A DNA stretch of 64,000 bases from Biomaibacter acetigenes (GCF_003691585.1 NZ_CP033169.1:620001-684000); one strand, 5' to 3'. Positions 35,843 to 44,961 are shown, counted from the stretch's first letter. The notes: a model not told the origin generated them from the letters alone. A program made the numbers and translations.

Positions 35843-37729
35843 ATGGAAAAGGAATTATTGGAGAAGTTTATACTAACTGAAGAGTTAAAAGATATATTAA
35901 ATAATAAGGACAAGAAGGTGGTAGTGCCGGATAGCAGGGGTGAATTATTAAAACTTGCATTGGGCAATGATGAAGAATGTAACGTTTTTGAGGTTGCTTA
36001 CGATATACCAGGTAATGGTAGAGTTGTTGAGGCGACTGTTGCACGCTGTAAAAATGGTGCTGCGGTAAATTATACGGATATATACATGAGAAGAAGAGAC
36101 CCGGACTGTATGGTCGTTGCTGATAAAGGAGAAACTGATAAGCCAAGATACCGTGATAGATATGGAGAGGACTTTTCTTCCTTAAGACAAATAACTTTTG
36201 AGTGGCTCAAGCAACAAGACCTTATAGTTATGCCGTTTATGGCAGGAGGAGAAGAACTTGGATATCCTGCTCTTCTTGTTGCACCTGATAATGCAGGTTT
36301 TTTTGCTGCTGGACTTGCAGATTTACAAGGATTTATTCCCAAACACAGGATTCCAGACGGATTTAAACCAAAAACCATTATATATCTTGCACCTCCGTTC
36401 AGACACACGCATTTTGATGGTAAGCAGGTAGTTGTCCATAACAGGCTAAATGATGTACACGAACTTTTTTCGTACAATCTGTACCCGGGACCGAGCGCTA
36501 AAAAAGGAATTTATGGGGTGCTGCTAAACATCGGTGAATCGGAGGGATGGGTAACTGTCCATGCTTCAACGGTAAGAGTTATAACACCGTATGAGAATAT
36601 TATAACGATCATGCACGAAGGTGCCAGCGGCGGCGGAAAAAGTGAAATGATTGAGCAATTACACAAAGAACCGGACGGGAGAATACTGGTTGGGAAAAAT
36701 TTAAAAACTGGCGAAAAGCTATTTCTTGAATTAAAAGAGACGTGTGAGCTTCAACCTGTAACTGATGATATGGCATTGTGCCATCCTTCTTTGCAAAATG
36801 GCAATAAAAAACTGGTCGTTAAGGATGCAGAACAGGGATGGTTTTTGAGAATAAATCATATTACAAAATATGGTACTGACCCTTATTACGAGAAGCTTAC
36901 CATTCACCCGAAAGAACCTTTAATATTTTTAAATCTTGACGGCGTACCCGGCTCAACATGCCTGATTTGGGAACATACTATGGATGAACCGGGGAAACCC
37001 TGTCCTAATCCAAGGGTTATAATGCCGAGGCGATTTATCCCTGACGTAGTTGATGAACCTGTAGAAATTGATGTAAGAAGTTTTGGGGTCAGGACTCCTC
37101 CATGCACAAAAGAAAAGCCAACTTACGGCATTTTAGGATTGTTTCATATCCTGCCGCCTGCCCTTGCGTGGTTGTGGCGGTTAGTAGCACCAAGGGGACA
37201 TGATAACCCGAGTATCACAGACACTGTTGGAATGAGCAGTGAAGGTGTTGGTTCTTATTGGCCGTTTGCAACCGGAAAAATGGTTGACCAGGCAAATCTT
37301 TTATTAAGGCAGGTTATCCACACAACTAATACAAGGTATATACTTGTTCCAAATCAGCATATTGGAGCTTATAAAGTTGGATTTATGCCGCAATGGATTG
37401 CAAGGGAATATCTGGCACGGCGCGGAAGTGCCAGATTCAAGCCGGAACAGTTAGTTGAATCAAGGTGTGCGCTTTTAGGATATTCGTTAGAAACCATTAA
37501 GGTAGATGGAACGTATTTACCTAAAGGCTTTTTAGAGGTTAATCATCAACCGGAGGTAGGTAATGAAGGTTATGATGCCGGAGCAAAAATATTAAATAAT
37601 TTTTTCAAAAGAGAGCTTGCAAAATTTGTGTCACCTGACTTAGACCCATTAGGCAAAAAAATTATTGAATGCTGCATTTGCGACGGTACACTTAAAGATT
37701 ATTTGGAACTTATTCCCATGAAATTGTAG
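35843..37729 (+). CDS. DUF4914 family protein (PEP carboxykinase-like fold)
   Basis: About 628 residues from ATG 35843. A P-loop like that of ATP-type PEP carboxykinases is visible in MHEGASGGGKSEMIEQL, about residue 270, and further family-typical stretches are PGSTCLIWEHTMDEPG and ITDTVGMSSEGVGSYWPFATG. The family is widespread in Firmicutes and has no proven reaction; ATP-dependent phosphotransfer or decarboxylation is an inference from the fold. The gene is isolated by a terminator upstream and purine-gene debris downstream. Confidence 0.86.
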   Translation: MEKELLEKFILTEELKDILNNKDKKVVVPDSRGELLKLALGNDEECNVFEVAYDIPGNGRVVEATVARCKNGAAVNYTDIYMRRRDPDCMVVADKGETDKPRYRDRYGEDFSSLRQITFEWLKQQDLIVMPFMAGGEELGYPALLVAPDNAGFFAAGLADLQGFIPKHRIPDGFKPKTIIYLAPPFRHTHFDGKQVVVHNRLNDVHELFSYNLYPGPSAKKGIYGVLLNIGESEGWVTVHASTVRVITPYENIITIMHEGASGGGKSEMIEQLHKEPDGRILVGKNLKTGEKLFLELKETCELQPVTDDMALCHPSLQNGNKKLVVKDAEQGWFLRINHITKYGTDPYYEKLTIHPKEPLIFLNLDGVPGSTCLIWEHTMDEPGKPCPNPRVIMPRRFIPDVVDEPVEIDVRSFGVRTPPCTKEKPTYGILGLFHILPPALAWLWRLVAPRGHDNPSITDTVGMSSEGVGSYWPFATGKMVDQANLLLRQVIHTTNTRYILVPNQHIGAYKVGFMPQWIAREYLARRGSARFKPEQLVESRCALLGYSLETIKVDGTYLPKGFLEVNHQPEVGNEGYDAGAKILNNFFKRELAKFVSPDLDPLGKKIIECCICDGTLKDYLELIPMKL

Positions 37730-37784
37730 ATTAAGTTGAAAAGACTGAAAAGTAGCATATATAACAATTGCATAATAAAAAAAC

Positions 37785-38041
37785 GTGAAATGCAGGACTT
37801 GTAGCAAGGAATACCAGTTCAGAATGGGAGAAGGAACTAAAAGCTTTTTGACTGATGTCATTACCTTTGAGTTTGAACATATAGACGCTGATATATTATG
37901 TGATTTAGAGTCGGAGGGGTACGCTGTGTATCCCTCTGGCAAAACATTAAAAAAATTAAAGATAAATATGAACAAAAATCGTTATTGTCAGATGCCGACG
38001 ATATGGTGCATGGTAAATATACCTTTGAAAGAGGGGAGTGA
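37785..38041 (+). pseudogene. purK fragment
   Basis: The stretch SFLTDVITFEFEHIDADIL followed by GYAVYPSGKTLKK is the DVxTxEFEH and PSxxTL region of N5-carboxyaminoimidazole ribonucleotide synthase (PurK). After an A7 run near 37947-37954 the frame must slip -1 to continue as IKDKYEQKSLLSDA, ending at 38041. The ATP-grasp body is missing. It directly precedes a purE fragment, in the usual neighbourhood of these two genes. Confidence 0.6.
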
Positions 38042-38047
38042 AATATA

Positions 38048-38221
38048 ATGGATTGTGAAAATAAAATCAGATGTTTGTCTAATAAAGTGGGAATAATAAT
38101 GGGAAGCGATTCGGATTTTCCTGTTATGAAGGAAGCTGCTAAAATACTTAAAGAATTTGGGATTGATTATGAGATAAATATTGTGTCGGCACACAGGACG
38201 CCGGATAATATGTATAATTAA
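38048..38221 (+). pseudogene. purE fragment (N-terminal third)
   Basis: 57 codons: [18 protein letters not shown] and [12 protein letters not shown] are unmistakable for N5-CAIR mutase (PurE, normally about 160 residues). The frame then ends at TAA and the remaining two thirds, including the C-terminal active-site parts, are absent. A good GGGGAG ribosome site is still present. Together with the purK fragment this is debris of a purine operon; intact copies presumably lie elsewhere. Confidence 0.8.
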
Positions 38222-38307
38222 ATAAGAAAAATAATAAGAAAGAAATGCTTTCAAAAGATTTTTTAAGAATTTGGTGGAATGAATGGATTTTTAAAGTTTT
38301 AAAAATG

Positions 38308-38336
38308 TTGCAATGATAGGGATAGTAGCGTATAAT
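38308..38336 (+). promoter_or_regulatory. sigma-A promoter of the second sugar locus
   Basis: TTGCAA at 38308-38313 and a perfect TATAAT at 38331-38336 are separated by 17 bp. The binding-protein ATG lies 42 bp downstream of the -10 box. Confidence 0.85.
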
Positions 38337-38361
38337 ACTTATTATAAGACTTATAATAAGT
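38337..38361 (+). promoter_or_regulatory. palindromic operator candidate
   Basis: A perfect 25-bp palindrome, ACTTATTATAAG-A-CTTATAATAAGT, begins at the base after the -10 box and spans the expected transcription start. Its position is ideal for repression. The most likely ligand-responsive regulator is the ROK protein encoded at 41554-42723 in the same operon. Confidence 0.75.
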
Positions 38362-38378
38362 TTGAGAGGAGGACAATA

Positions 38379-39695
38379 ATGAAAAGACATAAGGGGTTAG
38401 TTCTGTTTGTGGTTGTATTGCTGGCTGTAAGTGCACTGCTCGCCGGCTGCGGTGGGAATTCCGCTAAAAATCAGGGCGGCTCGGATGCGAAAAATGAGTC
38501 GCAGCCCGTCACCATCAATGTTCTTTCCAGCGATGATTTTGCGGGGTTCAGGAAAAGTGTTATTCCGGAATTTGAAGCAAAATATCCCAACATCAAAGTG
38601 AATTTTATGTCGGTAGGCTATGATTCGCTGCATCAAAAGGAAGTTACCGCTCTGGAATCCGGCGGAGATACATACGACGTGATAGATGTGGATTGTATCT
38701 GGACTCCGGAGTATGTGACCAAAGGCTATATTATCCCGGTGAATGACAGGATAACCCAGGAAATGAAAGATGACATAGTGCCTGCAGCGCTGGATATTCT
38801 CAAATATAAAGACAATTATTACGGTCTTCCCATGTTCAATGATGTGCTGTTCTTTTACTATAATGAAGATCTGTTGAAGCAGGCCGGTATAAATGAACCT
38901 CCGAAAACCTGGGATGAGTTGATACAGCAGACGAACTTGATGAAGCAAAAAGGGCTGATCGATTACGGCATGGTATGGGGATGGGCCCAGGCGGAAGGAT
39001 TGATCTGCTATTATACGGCGCTGGCGCACAGCTTTGGTGGAGATCTGGTAGACAGTTCCGGCAAACCTGCAGTCAATACGCCGCAAAATGTCAAGGCGCT
39101 GCAATTCATGGTGGATTCCATCGCCAACAAGGTTGTGGACCCTGCCTCTATAACTTACGACGACAGGCAAATGTTGAACGTTTTCAGCCAGGGCAGGGTA
39201 CCGTTCGGCATGAACTGGTCTTTTGCCTGGAGCGTGTTTAATGACAGCAATCAATCAAAAGTTGTGAACAAAATAAAAGTGGGTCTTGCACCGGCCGGGA
39301 CTCCCGAAGTAAAAAGCGCCACATGCGCCGGATCCATGGGTCTTGCCGTAACGTCCACATCGAAACATGCGGACGAAGCATGGAAATTCATAGAGTTTCT
39401 TGCCGGCAAGGACATACAAAAGAAACAGGCAATAACCGCTGGAGCACTCCCCATATGGAAATCCCTGTATGAGGATAAAGAGCTTCAGGAACAGCACCCT
39501 GCTTTGAAGGAAATGTCGGCTCAATTGGATACGGCTTACAACAGGCCGTCAATAGTCTGGTACAACGAGTTTTCCAATGCTCTTCAGGTCGAGATACAGA
39601 ACGCCTTGAATAAATCAAAAACACCACAGCAGGCACTTGATGACGCTCAGAAAAAAATCGATGAGATAATGAATAATTACGGCGGAAAATATTAA
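38379..39695 (+). CDS. sugar ABC transporter substrate-binding lipoprotein
   Basis: 438 residues from ATG 38379, which follows AGGAGG. A hydrophobic N-terminus ends in a lipobox with Cys24 (LLAGC), and the mature protein shows SBP_bac_1-type segments such as YYGLPMFNDVLFFYYNEDLLKQAG. It would bind a sugar outside the membrane and hand it to the two permeases that follow. It is preceded by a strong promoter and a palindromic operator, and followed by a hairpin that probably raises its expression above that of the permeases. Confidence 0.93.
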   Translation: MKRHKGLVLFVVVLLAVSALLAGCGGNSAKNQGGSDAKNESQPVTINVLSSDDFAGFRKSVIPEFEAKYPNIKVNFMSVGYDSLHQKEVTALESGGDTYDVIDVDCIWTPEYVTKGYIIPVNDRITQEMKDDIVPAALDILKYKDNYYGLPMFNDVLFFYYNEDLLKQAGINEPPKTWDELIQQTNLMKQKGLIDYGMVWGWAQAEGLICYYTALAHSFGGDLVDSSGKPAVNTPQNVKALQFMVDSIANKVVDPASITYDDRQMLNVFSQGRVPFGMNWSFAWSVFNDSNQSKVVNKIKVGLAPAGTPEVKSATCAGSMGLAVTSTSKHADEAWKFIEFLAGKDIQKKQAITAGALPIWKSLYEDKELQEQHPALKEMSAQLDTAYNRPSIVWYNEFSNALQVEIQNALNKSKTPQQALDDAQKKIDEIMNNYGGKY

Positions 39696-39702
39696 AAAAC
39701 AG

Positions 39703-39729
39703 GGGCCGGATTTTAATAAAGTCCGGCCC
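39703..39729 (+). promoter_or_regulatory. intercistronic stem-loop after binding-protein gene
   Basis: GGGCCGGA and TCCGGCCC pair around an 11-nt AT-rich loop between binding-protein and permease genes. It has no T-run on this strand. The position matches the hairpins at 2316 and 53446. Confidence 0.7.
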
Positions 39730-39760
39730 TTAAAAAAAGCTTGTAAAGCGGGGTATTACG

Positions 39761-40639
39761 TTGAGAGCAAAAACCTATCGGGAAAATAAAACGGCATATT
39801 TTTTCATATTGCCTGCTATGCTGTTCATAATCGGAATTATAATTTTTCCGCTTTTATATTCCGTGTATATCAGTTTTTTTGATTTTAATATTTTTACCAA
39901 ACATCCGCCCTTCATCGGTTTAAAGAACTATATAGATATTTTCAAAAGCGACTACTTCTGGTACTCCATAGGCAGGACCGCTTATTTTACCGTGATATCT
40001 GTGGGGTTGGAACTTGTTCTCGGATTCCTTGTGGCGTTGCTGTTAAACCAGGAGTTTAAAGGCCGAAGCCTTGCCAGAACGCTTCTGATATTGCCGTGGG
40101 CTCTGCCTACCGTTGTCAACGGGGTTCTGTGGACCTGGATATATGACCCCAATTACGGAGCATTGAATGCTCTTTTGAAAAGTCTTGGCATAATATCCCA
40201 GTATAAAAACTGGCTCGGCACTGCTTTTAGCGCCATGAACGCCGTCATTGTGGCCGATGTATGGAAAAACACCTCCTTTATTGCAATGGTTCTCCTTGCT
40301 GCCATGCAGAACATTCCAAAAGACTATTACGAAGCGGCCATAATCGATGGAGCAAGCAGGTTGAAGAACGTCTTTTACATTACTTTGCCGCTTTTACGGC
40401 CTGCAATTCTGGTGGCCGTCGTCATTCGAACGATGGAAGCCTTTAAAGTGTTTGATATCATATACATCATGACAAAGGGCGGTCCGGCCAACGGCACTCA
40501 GGTCATATCATATTACACTTACATTAACTCCTTTCAATATTCAAAATACGGCTATGGAGCTGCCCTATCCTATATTGTATCCCTGGTGATACTCATATTT
40601 GCACTGTTCTATATAAAGATTCTGTATAAAAAATCCTGA
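39761..40639 (+). CDS. sugar ABC transporter permease (MalF type)
   Basis: 292 residues with about six membrane segments. The EAA loop reads EAAIIDGASRLKNVF and continues with ITLPLLRP. The start is a TTG at 39761 with only a weak GCGGGG ribosome site, so lower expression than the binding protein is expected. It forms a channel with the permease encoded at 40662. No ATPase gene is in the operon; a general MsmX/UgpC-type ATPase elsewhere is probably used, as in the first sugar locus. Confidence 0.92.
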   Translation: MRAKTYRENKTAYFFILPAMLFIIGIIIFPLLYSVYISFFDFNIFTKHPPFIGLKNYIDIFKSDYFWYSIGRTAYFTVISVGLELVLGFLVALLLNQEFKGRSLARTLLILPWALPTVVNGVLWTWIYDPNYGALNALLKSLGIISQYKNWLGTAFSAMNAVIVADVWKNTSFIAMVLLAAMQNIPKDYYEAAIIDGASRLKNVFYITLPLLRPAILVAVVIRTMEAFKVFDIIYIMTKGGPANGTQVISYYTYINSFQYSKYGYGAALSYIVSLVILIFALFYIKILYKKS

Positions 40640-40661
40640 AGCGTCAAAAGGACGGTGGCTT

Positions 40662-41519
40662 ATGAAAAGAAAACCGCTGGATGAGTTTTTTTTATACTTT
40701 TTTGTGTTTTTGTTTGCATTGATAATCCTCGCCCCCTTTTACTGGCTTGTAGTATCGGCATTTTCATCAAAGGCCGAACTTCTGTCGGTTCCTATACACT
40801 GGTTTCCAGAGAAAATCTATCTTGGAAATATCACAAAGATATTTCAGGGGGGGCTTAATATAAGCGGTGGAGAAGTTCCACCTTTTGGGACGGCCGTTAA
40901 AAACAGCATTATAGTTGCCGGAGTCACTACTCTGATTTGCATAACCGTAGGCAGCCTTGCGGCTTATGCTTTTGGCAGAATGAGTTTTTTCCTTTCAAAC
41001 CAGCTTTTTATTGCCATCATTGCATTAAGAATGCTGCCGGAAATAGTTACGGTAGTCCCGCTATATATAATAATGAAGAAATTGGGTTTAAACAATACGC
41101 TCCTTGGATTGATCCTGGTATATACTTCTTTTACCCTTCCTTTTGTCATCTGGATGATGGAAAGCTATTTTGAAGCAATACCGGTTGAATTGGAAGATGC
41201 GGCCTCCATAGACGGTTTGAGCAGATTGGGCATTTTCTTCAAAATCATTATGCCTCTTTCCCTGCCGGGATTGATTACAACGGCAATTTTTACGCTGCTT
41301 ACGGCATGGGACGAGTTCCTGTTTGCGCTGATTATGACATCTACATATCAGGCAAAAACATTGACTGTGGCAATTTCAGAGTTTACTACAAGGCACATGA
41401 TCGATTACGGGCTCATGATGACGGGCGGGCTGCTTTCGGCTTTACCTCCGCTGCTCGTTGCACTGGCGCTGCAAAAATATATTGTAAGCGGCCTCACATC
41501 GGGGGCCATAAAAGGATGA
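40662..41519 (+). CDS. sugar ABC transporter permease (MalG type)
   Basis: 285 residues, six hydrophobic segments, and an EAA loop with a small variation (LEDAASIDGLSRLGIF then IIMPLSLPG). The C-terminus VSGLTSGAIKG is typical of MalG-type permeases. ATG 40662 follows GGACGGTGG. It lies 22 bp after its partner permease, and 34 bp before the ROK regulator, so all are in one transcript. Confidence 0.93.
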   Translation: MKRKPLDEFFLYFFVFLFALIILAPFYWLVVSAFSSKAELLSVPIHWFPEKIYLGNITKIFQGGLNISGGEVPPFGTAVKNSIIVAGVTTLICITVGSLAAYAFGRMSFFLSNQLFIAIIALRMLPEIVTVVPLYIIMKKLGLNNTLLGLILVYTSFTLPFVIWMMESYFEAIPVELEDAASIDGLSRLGIFFKIIMPLSLPGLITTAIFTLLTAWDEFLFALIMTSTYQAKTLTVAISEFTTRHMIDYGLMMTGGLLSALPPLLVALALQKYIVSGLTSGAIKG

Positions 41520-41553
41520 CGGCTTATCAACGAATCGGTAAGGAGAAAGTGAT

Positions 41554-42723
41554 ATGACATTTAGCATAAAAAATACTCTTGAATTGAGAAAAGCCAATAC
41601 AAAACTTGTAATAAATCGTTTCAGGCAGCAGCCTTTTGAGACGAAAAAAGGAATAGCTGAGAGTCTGAATCTGAGTTTTGCCACCGCTTCAAATATTTGT
41701 AATTATTTATTGGAAAGAAATATCATTGAAACGGATAAGATGCTTGAGTCGGAAGGGGGAAGAGTCCCCACTGCTTTCAGGATAAAAAACGATTCCTGGC
41801 TTTCCATCGGGATAGATTTGACGGTAAGCGGTCATGTGTCTGTGGGAGCAATTAATCTAAAAAATGACATCATTTTTACCAGAAAGGTTTTATATGATAA
41901 AAAAAGCGATATAAATGCTATTCTTAATATGGTCCGGAATGTGGTGGAAGAAGTAAAGCATAAATATCCCGTTTCTATAATTCCAGGGATAGGCGTTGCA
42001 ATTCCCGGCATATACGACAAAAAGAGCGGTAAAGTTTTGAACTCGACCATCCCTCTTTTTGAAGAAGTTGAGCTCAAAGAAGAAGCCGGTAAAATTTTTG
42101 GGTTTAATTGCCATATCGAGAATGAATCCAACCTGCTGGCTAAAGCCGCCCAGCAGATTAATCATGGCCGCGGCGAAAGCAATTCGGATTTAATTTATAT
42201 ATTTGTAGGCGAAGGTCTTGGCGTTGGAATAATTTCGAACGACAGATTATTGACCGGAAGCAGGGGGATGGGTGCGGAAATAGGCCACATGCCTCTGGGA
42301 GACAGAAAATTTAAATGCGGCTGCGGCAATGAAGGTTGCATTGAGCAGGAGCTGAGCTTCAAGGGTTTTTTAAGGTATTTTTATGGAGAAAGGGAAGAAT
42401 TTACGCAGGAGGATTGGGCGCGTTTTGTATGCGAAGTAAAAGCCGGAAATAAAAGAGCGCTGGAAGTAGTGGAGCATGAGGGTATGCTGCTCGGAAAGGT
42501 TATATCTATTCTGGCAAACATATTCGACCCTTCTATCGTCTATATCGGGGGCATTATTGATGATATATATGATTATATATATCCTTTCGCCAATTCCGAG
42601 ATGAAGAAGAGAACATTGATGAACAATTATAGAAATATAGAGATTGCCAGAACCATTGACAAAAACAATTTAATTTTTATAGGGTGCAATCAGCTTGTTT
42701 TTGAAAACTGGGATATCGACTGA
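41554..42723 (+). CDS. ROK-family transcriptional regulator (NagC/XylR type)
   Basis: 389 residues. An N-terminal winged helix (FETKKGIAESLNLSFATASNICNYLLERNII) precedes a ROK domain with IGIDLTVSGHVSVGAI, the ExGH motif in GAEIGHMPLGD and a full zinc motif in CGCGNEGCIEQE. Such proteins bind operator DNA and respond to a sugar or sugar phosphate. The palindrome at 38337-38361 is the likely operator, making the operon autoregulated. A close relative in fragment form lies at 1-901 beside the first sugar locus. Confidence 0.92.
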   Translation: MTFSIKNTLELRKANTKLVINRFRQQPFETKKGIAESLNLSFATASNICNYLLERNIIETDKMLESEGGRVPTAFRIKNDSWLSIGIDLTVSGHVSVGAINLKNDIIFTRKVLYDKKSDINAILNMVRNVVEEVKHKYPVSIIPGIGVAIPGIYDKKSGKVLNSTIPLFEEVELKEEAGKIFGFNCHIENESNLLAKAAQQINHGRGESNSDLIYIFVGEGLGVGIISNDRLLTGSRGMGAEIGHMPLGDRKFKCGCGNEGCIEQELSFKGFLRYFYGEREEFTQEDWARFVCEVKAGNKRALEVVEHEGMLLGKVISILANIFDPSIVYIGGIIDDIYDYIYPFANSEMKKRTLMNNYRNIEIARTIDKNNLIFIGCNQLVFENWDID

Positions 42724-42731
42724 TTTATATT

Positions 42732-42787
42732 GGGGACGTTCCTCCGCCTCCCCCGGCTGACTGCCCTGGAAAAGGAGGTGCGTCCCC
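42732..42787 (+). promoter_or_regulatory. long intercistronic stem-loop
   Basis: GGGGACG and CGTCCCC, with inner CCTCC and GGAGG, close a large hairpin between the ROK regulator and the PfkB kinase. Its GC content is far above the neighbours, and the pattern resembles small mobile repeat elements of Firmicutes. It may reduce read-through or be a REP-like insertion. Confidence 0.55.
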
Positions 42788-42809
42788 TAACATTAAAAAG
42801 GAGGAGTAT

Positions 42810-43907
42810 ATGCCGTATACAAAAGTTGAAATAATCGAATCAATTGAACAAAATAAAAATAAGCTTGGCCATAGAAAAATTACGGTGGGATTTGACGGAT
42901 ATGTCGACGAAATTGTAAGGCCGGTGAAGCTCAAGGAAAACAATGAAACAATTTTTTTCAAGACGATTGAAGAATTTGCCCAAAAAATTTTAGCTTCCGC
43001 AAAAAGCGCCTGTGATATAGAAATAATATCCCAGGCTGTCAAGATCGGCGGCAATGCGCCGATTATGGCCAATGCGCTGAGCACTTTGGGTGTCAGAACC
43101 TTTGCCGTCGGAGCCTTTGGATATCCCGAAGTGGAAGATTGTTTCAAACAACTTGACAGCGGCATAAAGATATATTCAATGGCAAATCCGGGATATTCGA
43201 CCGCATTTGAGTTTCAGGACGGCAAAATAATGTTTGGAAAAAATGAGAACCTTAATGAGGTTACCTGGGACCGTATAAAAAATATTCTAGGAAAAGACTT
43301 ATTAAAAAAATTAATCTCGGATAGTTTTATTCTGGCAGTAACCAACTGGAGTTCTTTATACGGATTGAACGATATACTGAAAGGCATAATATCCGAGCTT
43401 AGCGGTATTGTATCAGACGGCGGCCGTTTGTCAAAATATGTTTTTTTTGACATCGCCGATCCGTCCCGGAGAAGCACGGATGATATTGTTGAAAGCTTAA
43501 ATCTGATGGCCGGTTTCAAAAAATATTTTAAGACTGTATTTTCATTCAATGAAAATGAAGCAAGGATAATAAATCGATGCTTTTTTGAGGATAGCGGAGA
43601 CATGGTTAAAATTGCCGAAAATATATTCGATGTCTTAAAACCTGATTTGCTGGTGATTCATCCGAACAAATACGCATTGTTGTTCGATGATAAAAACATT
43701 ATAAAAGTTGATGATTTCAATGTGGAAAATCCTGTGATTTCGACAGGAGGAGGAGATAATTTCAATGCCGGTTTTTGCGCCGGTTTGATCATGGCCCTTC
43801 CGCCGGAGAAATGTGTGTATATCGGCCGGGCGTGTGCTTCCTTTTATATCAAAAATGGCAGCAGTCCGTCCCTTAAGCAATTGATTGAGTATATTAAAAA
43901 CAAATGA
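42810..43907 (+). CDS. PfkB-family carbohydrate kinase
   Basis: 365 residues, longer than most ribokinase-type members (about 300). The anion-hole/catalytic region near the C-terminus reads VISTGGGDNFNAGFCAG, with the catalytic Asp in GGGD, and IGGNAPIMANALSTLGVRTFAVGAFG is the N-terminal glycine pair region. It phosphorylates a sugar or sugar derivative in the cytoplasm. With the SIS enzyme next to it, a kinase plus deglycase or isomerase pair is plausible. ATG 42810 follows AAAGGAGG. Confidence 0.88.
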   Translation: MPYTKVEIIESIEQNKNKLGHRKITVGFDGYVDEIVRPVKLKENNETIFFKTIEEFAQKILASAKSACDIEIISQAVKIGGNAPIMANALSTLGVRTFAVGAFGYPEVEDCFKQLDSGIKIYSMANPGYSTAFEFQDGKIMFGKNENLNEVTWDRIKNILGKDLLKKLISDSFILAVTNWSSLYGLNDILKGIISELSGIVSDGGRLSKYVFFDIADPSRRSTDDIVESLNLMAGFKKYFKTVFSFNENEARIINRCFFEDSGDMVKIAENIFDVLKPDLLVIHPNKYALLFDDKNIIKVDDFNVENPVISTGGGDNFNAGFCAGLIMALPPEKCVYIGRACASFYIKNGSSPSLKQLIEYIKNK

Positions 43908-43920
43908 AAGGTGAATGAAA

Positions 43921-44961
43921 ATGAACGAATATTTGAGAGATGTATTAAACCAGTCTAAAGATATTGCAAAGGCAGTAAATTATTACTTCAATGAAGAAAA
44001 TATTGAAAAGCTCACTCGGATTCAAAATTTGATTTTTGATAATGTGATTTTCACCGGTATGGGAAGTTCACATTATTGCGCCTGCAGCGCTTCGACATAT
44101 TTGAACAATAATGGAGTAAAAAGCCGTGTCATATCGGCCGGCGAACTGCTGCATTATGAGTACAATTCCATTGGTAAAAGTACTCTGGTTATTGCGATAT
44201 CGCAATCGGGCGAAAGTGCCGAAATTGTCCGATTAATTGACAGGATAGGAAAAAACGTAAAAGTCGTCGGAATAACAAACAATGAGAAAAGCCCCCTTGC
44301 GAATAGAGCAGACATTCTTTTGAATCTTAACGTAAAGCCCGAAAAGTCTGTTTCAACCCGCACATATATTTCCAGTATAATTTTATGCTTGCTGGTATCG
44401 TGCTCAATTCTCAAAAAGTTAAATGATGAAACCAGAGATTATTTTATACGCGCGGTCGAAAGCATCGATAATGCTATTAAAATGTGTGAAGAAAACAAAG
44501 ACAGATTGCTGGAGTTTTTAGACGGTGTAAATTATATTACACTTCTTGCCAGGGGCTACAATATTGGGACAGCTTATGCAGGAGCCCTGTTTATTCAGGA
44601 ACTTTCAAAGTTTCCGGCATACGGCATGGATGCGGCGGAATTCCGACACGGCCCCCTGGAAATCGTGGATGACAGTTTCAGAGGCATTATTGTGTCGCCT
44701 TCGGGATTGACTTGCGATTTAAATGTAAAATTGGCGAAAGATATTTCTAGCTATGGCGGCAGAATAATCCTCCTCTCAGATGGCGAAGAGAGTTTCGAGG
44801 AAGATAATATTATAAACATAAAAATGGACTTTTGCGATGAGCATTTAACACCCATTTTTTACATACTTCCAATTCAGTATCTTGATAATCTTATCGCCGA
44901 AAAAAAGGGTTTAAAAGTCGGAGAATTTCGATGGGGAGAAAAGGTGACGAGAGAAGAATAA
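43921..44961 (+). CDS. SIS-domain sugar-phosphate isomerase/deglycase
   Basis: 346 residues with two SIS domains. The first has VIFTGMGSSHYCACSAS and AISQSGESAEIVRLI, the second YGMDAAEFRHGPLEIV with the conserved ExxHGP of GlmS-, AgaS- and FrlB-like enzymes. Reactions in this group interconvert or deglycate amino-sugar or fructosamine phosphates. ATG 43921 fits AAAGGTG better than ATG 43915. Together with the PfkB kinase and the ABC transporter this would suit an Amadori compound or amino sugar, but substrate is not proven. Confidence 0.88.
   Translation: MNEYLRDVLNQSKDIAKAVNYYFNEENIEKLTRIQNLIFDNVIFTGMGSSHYCACSASTYLNNNGVKSRVISAGELLHYEYNSIGKSTLVIAISQSGESAEIVRLIDRIGKNVKVVGITNNEKSPLANRADILLNLNVKPEKSVSTRTYISSIILCLLVSCSILKKLNDETRDYFIRAVESIDNAIKMCEENKDRLLEFLDGVNYITLLARGYNIGTAYAGALFIQELSKFPAYGMDAAEFRHGPLEIVDDSFRGIIVSPSGLTCDLNVKLAKDISSYGGRIILLSDGEESFEEDNIINIKMDFCDEHLTPIFYILPIQYLDNLIAEKKGLKVGEFRWGEKVTREE

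Noticed and set aside
38397-39254. 285-codon minus-strand open frame inside the second sugar-binding-protein gene
   Set aside because: The plus strand has a lipoprotein leader, promoter and family motifs; the minus frame has no recognisable domain.
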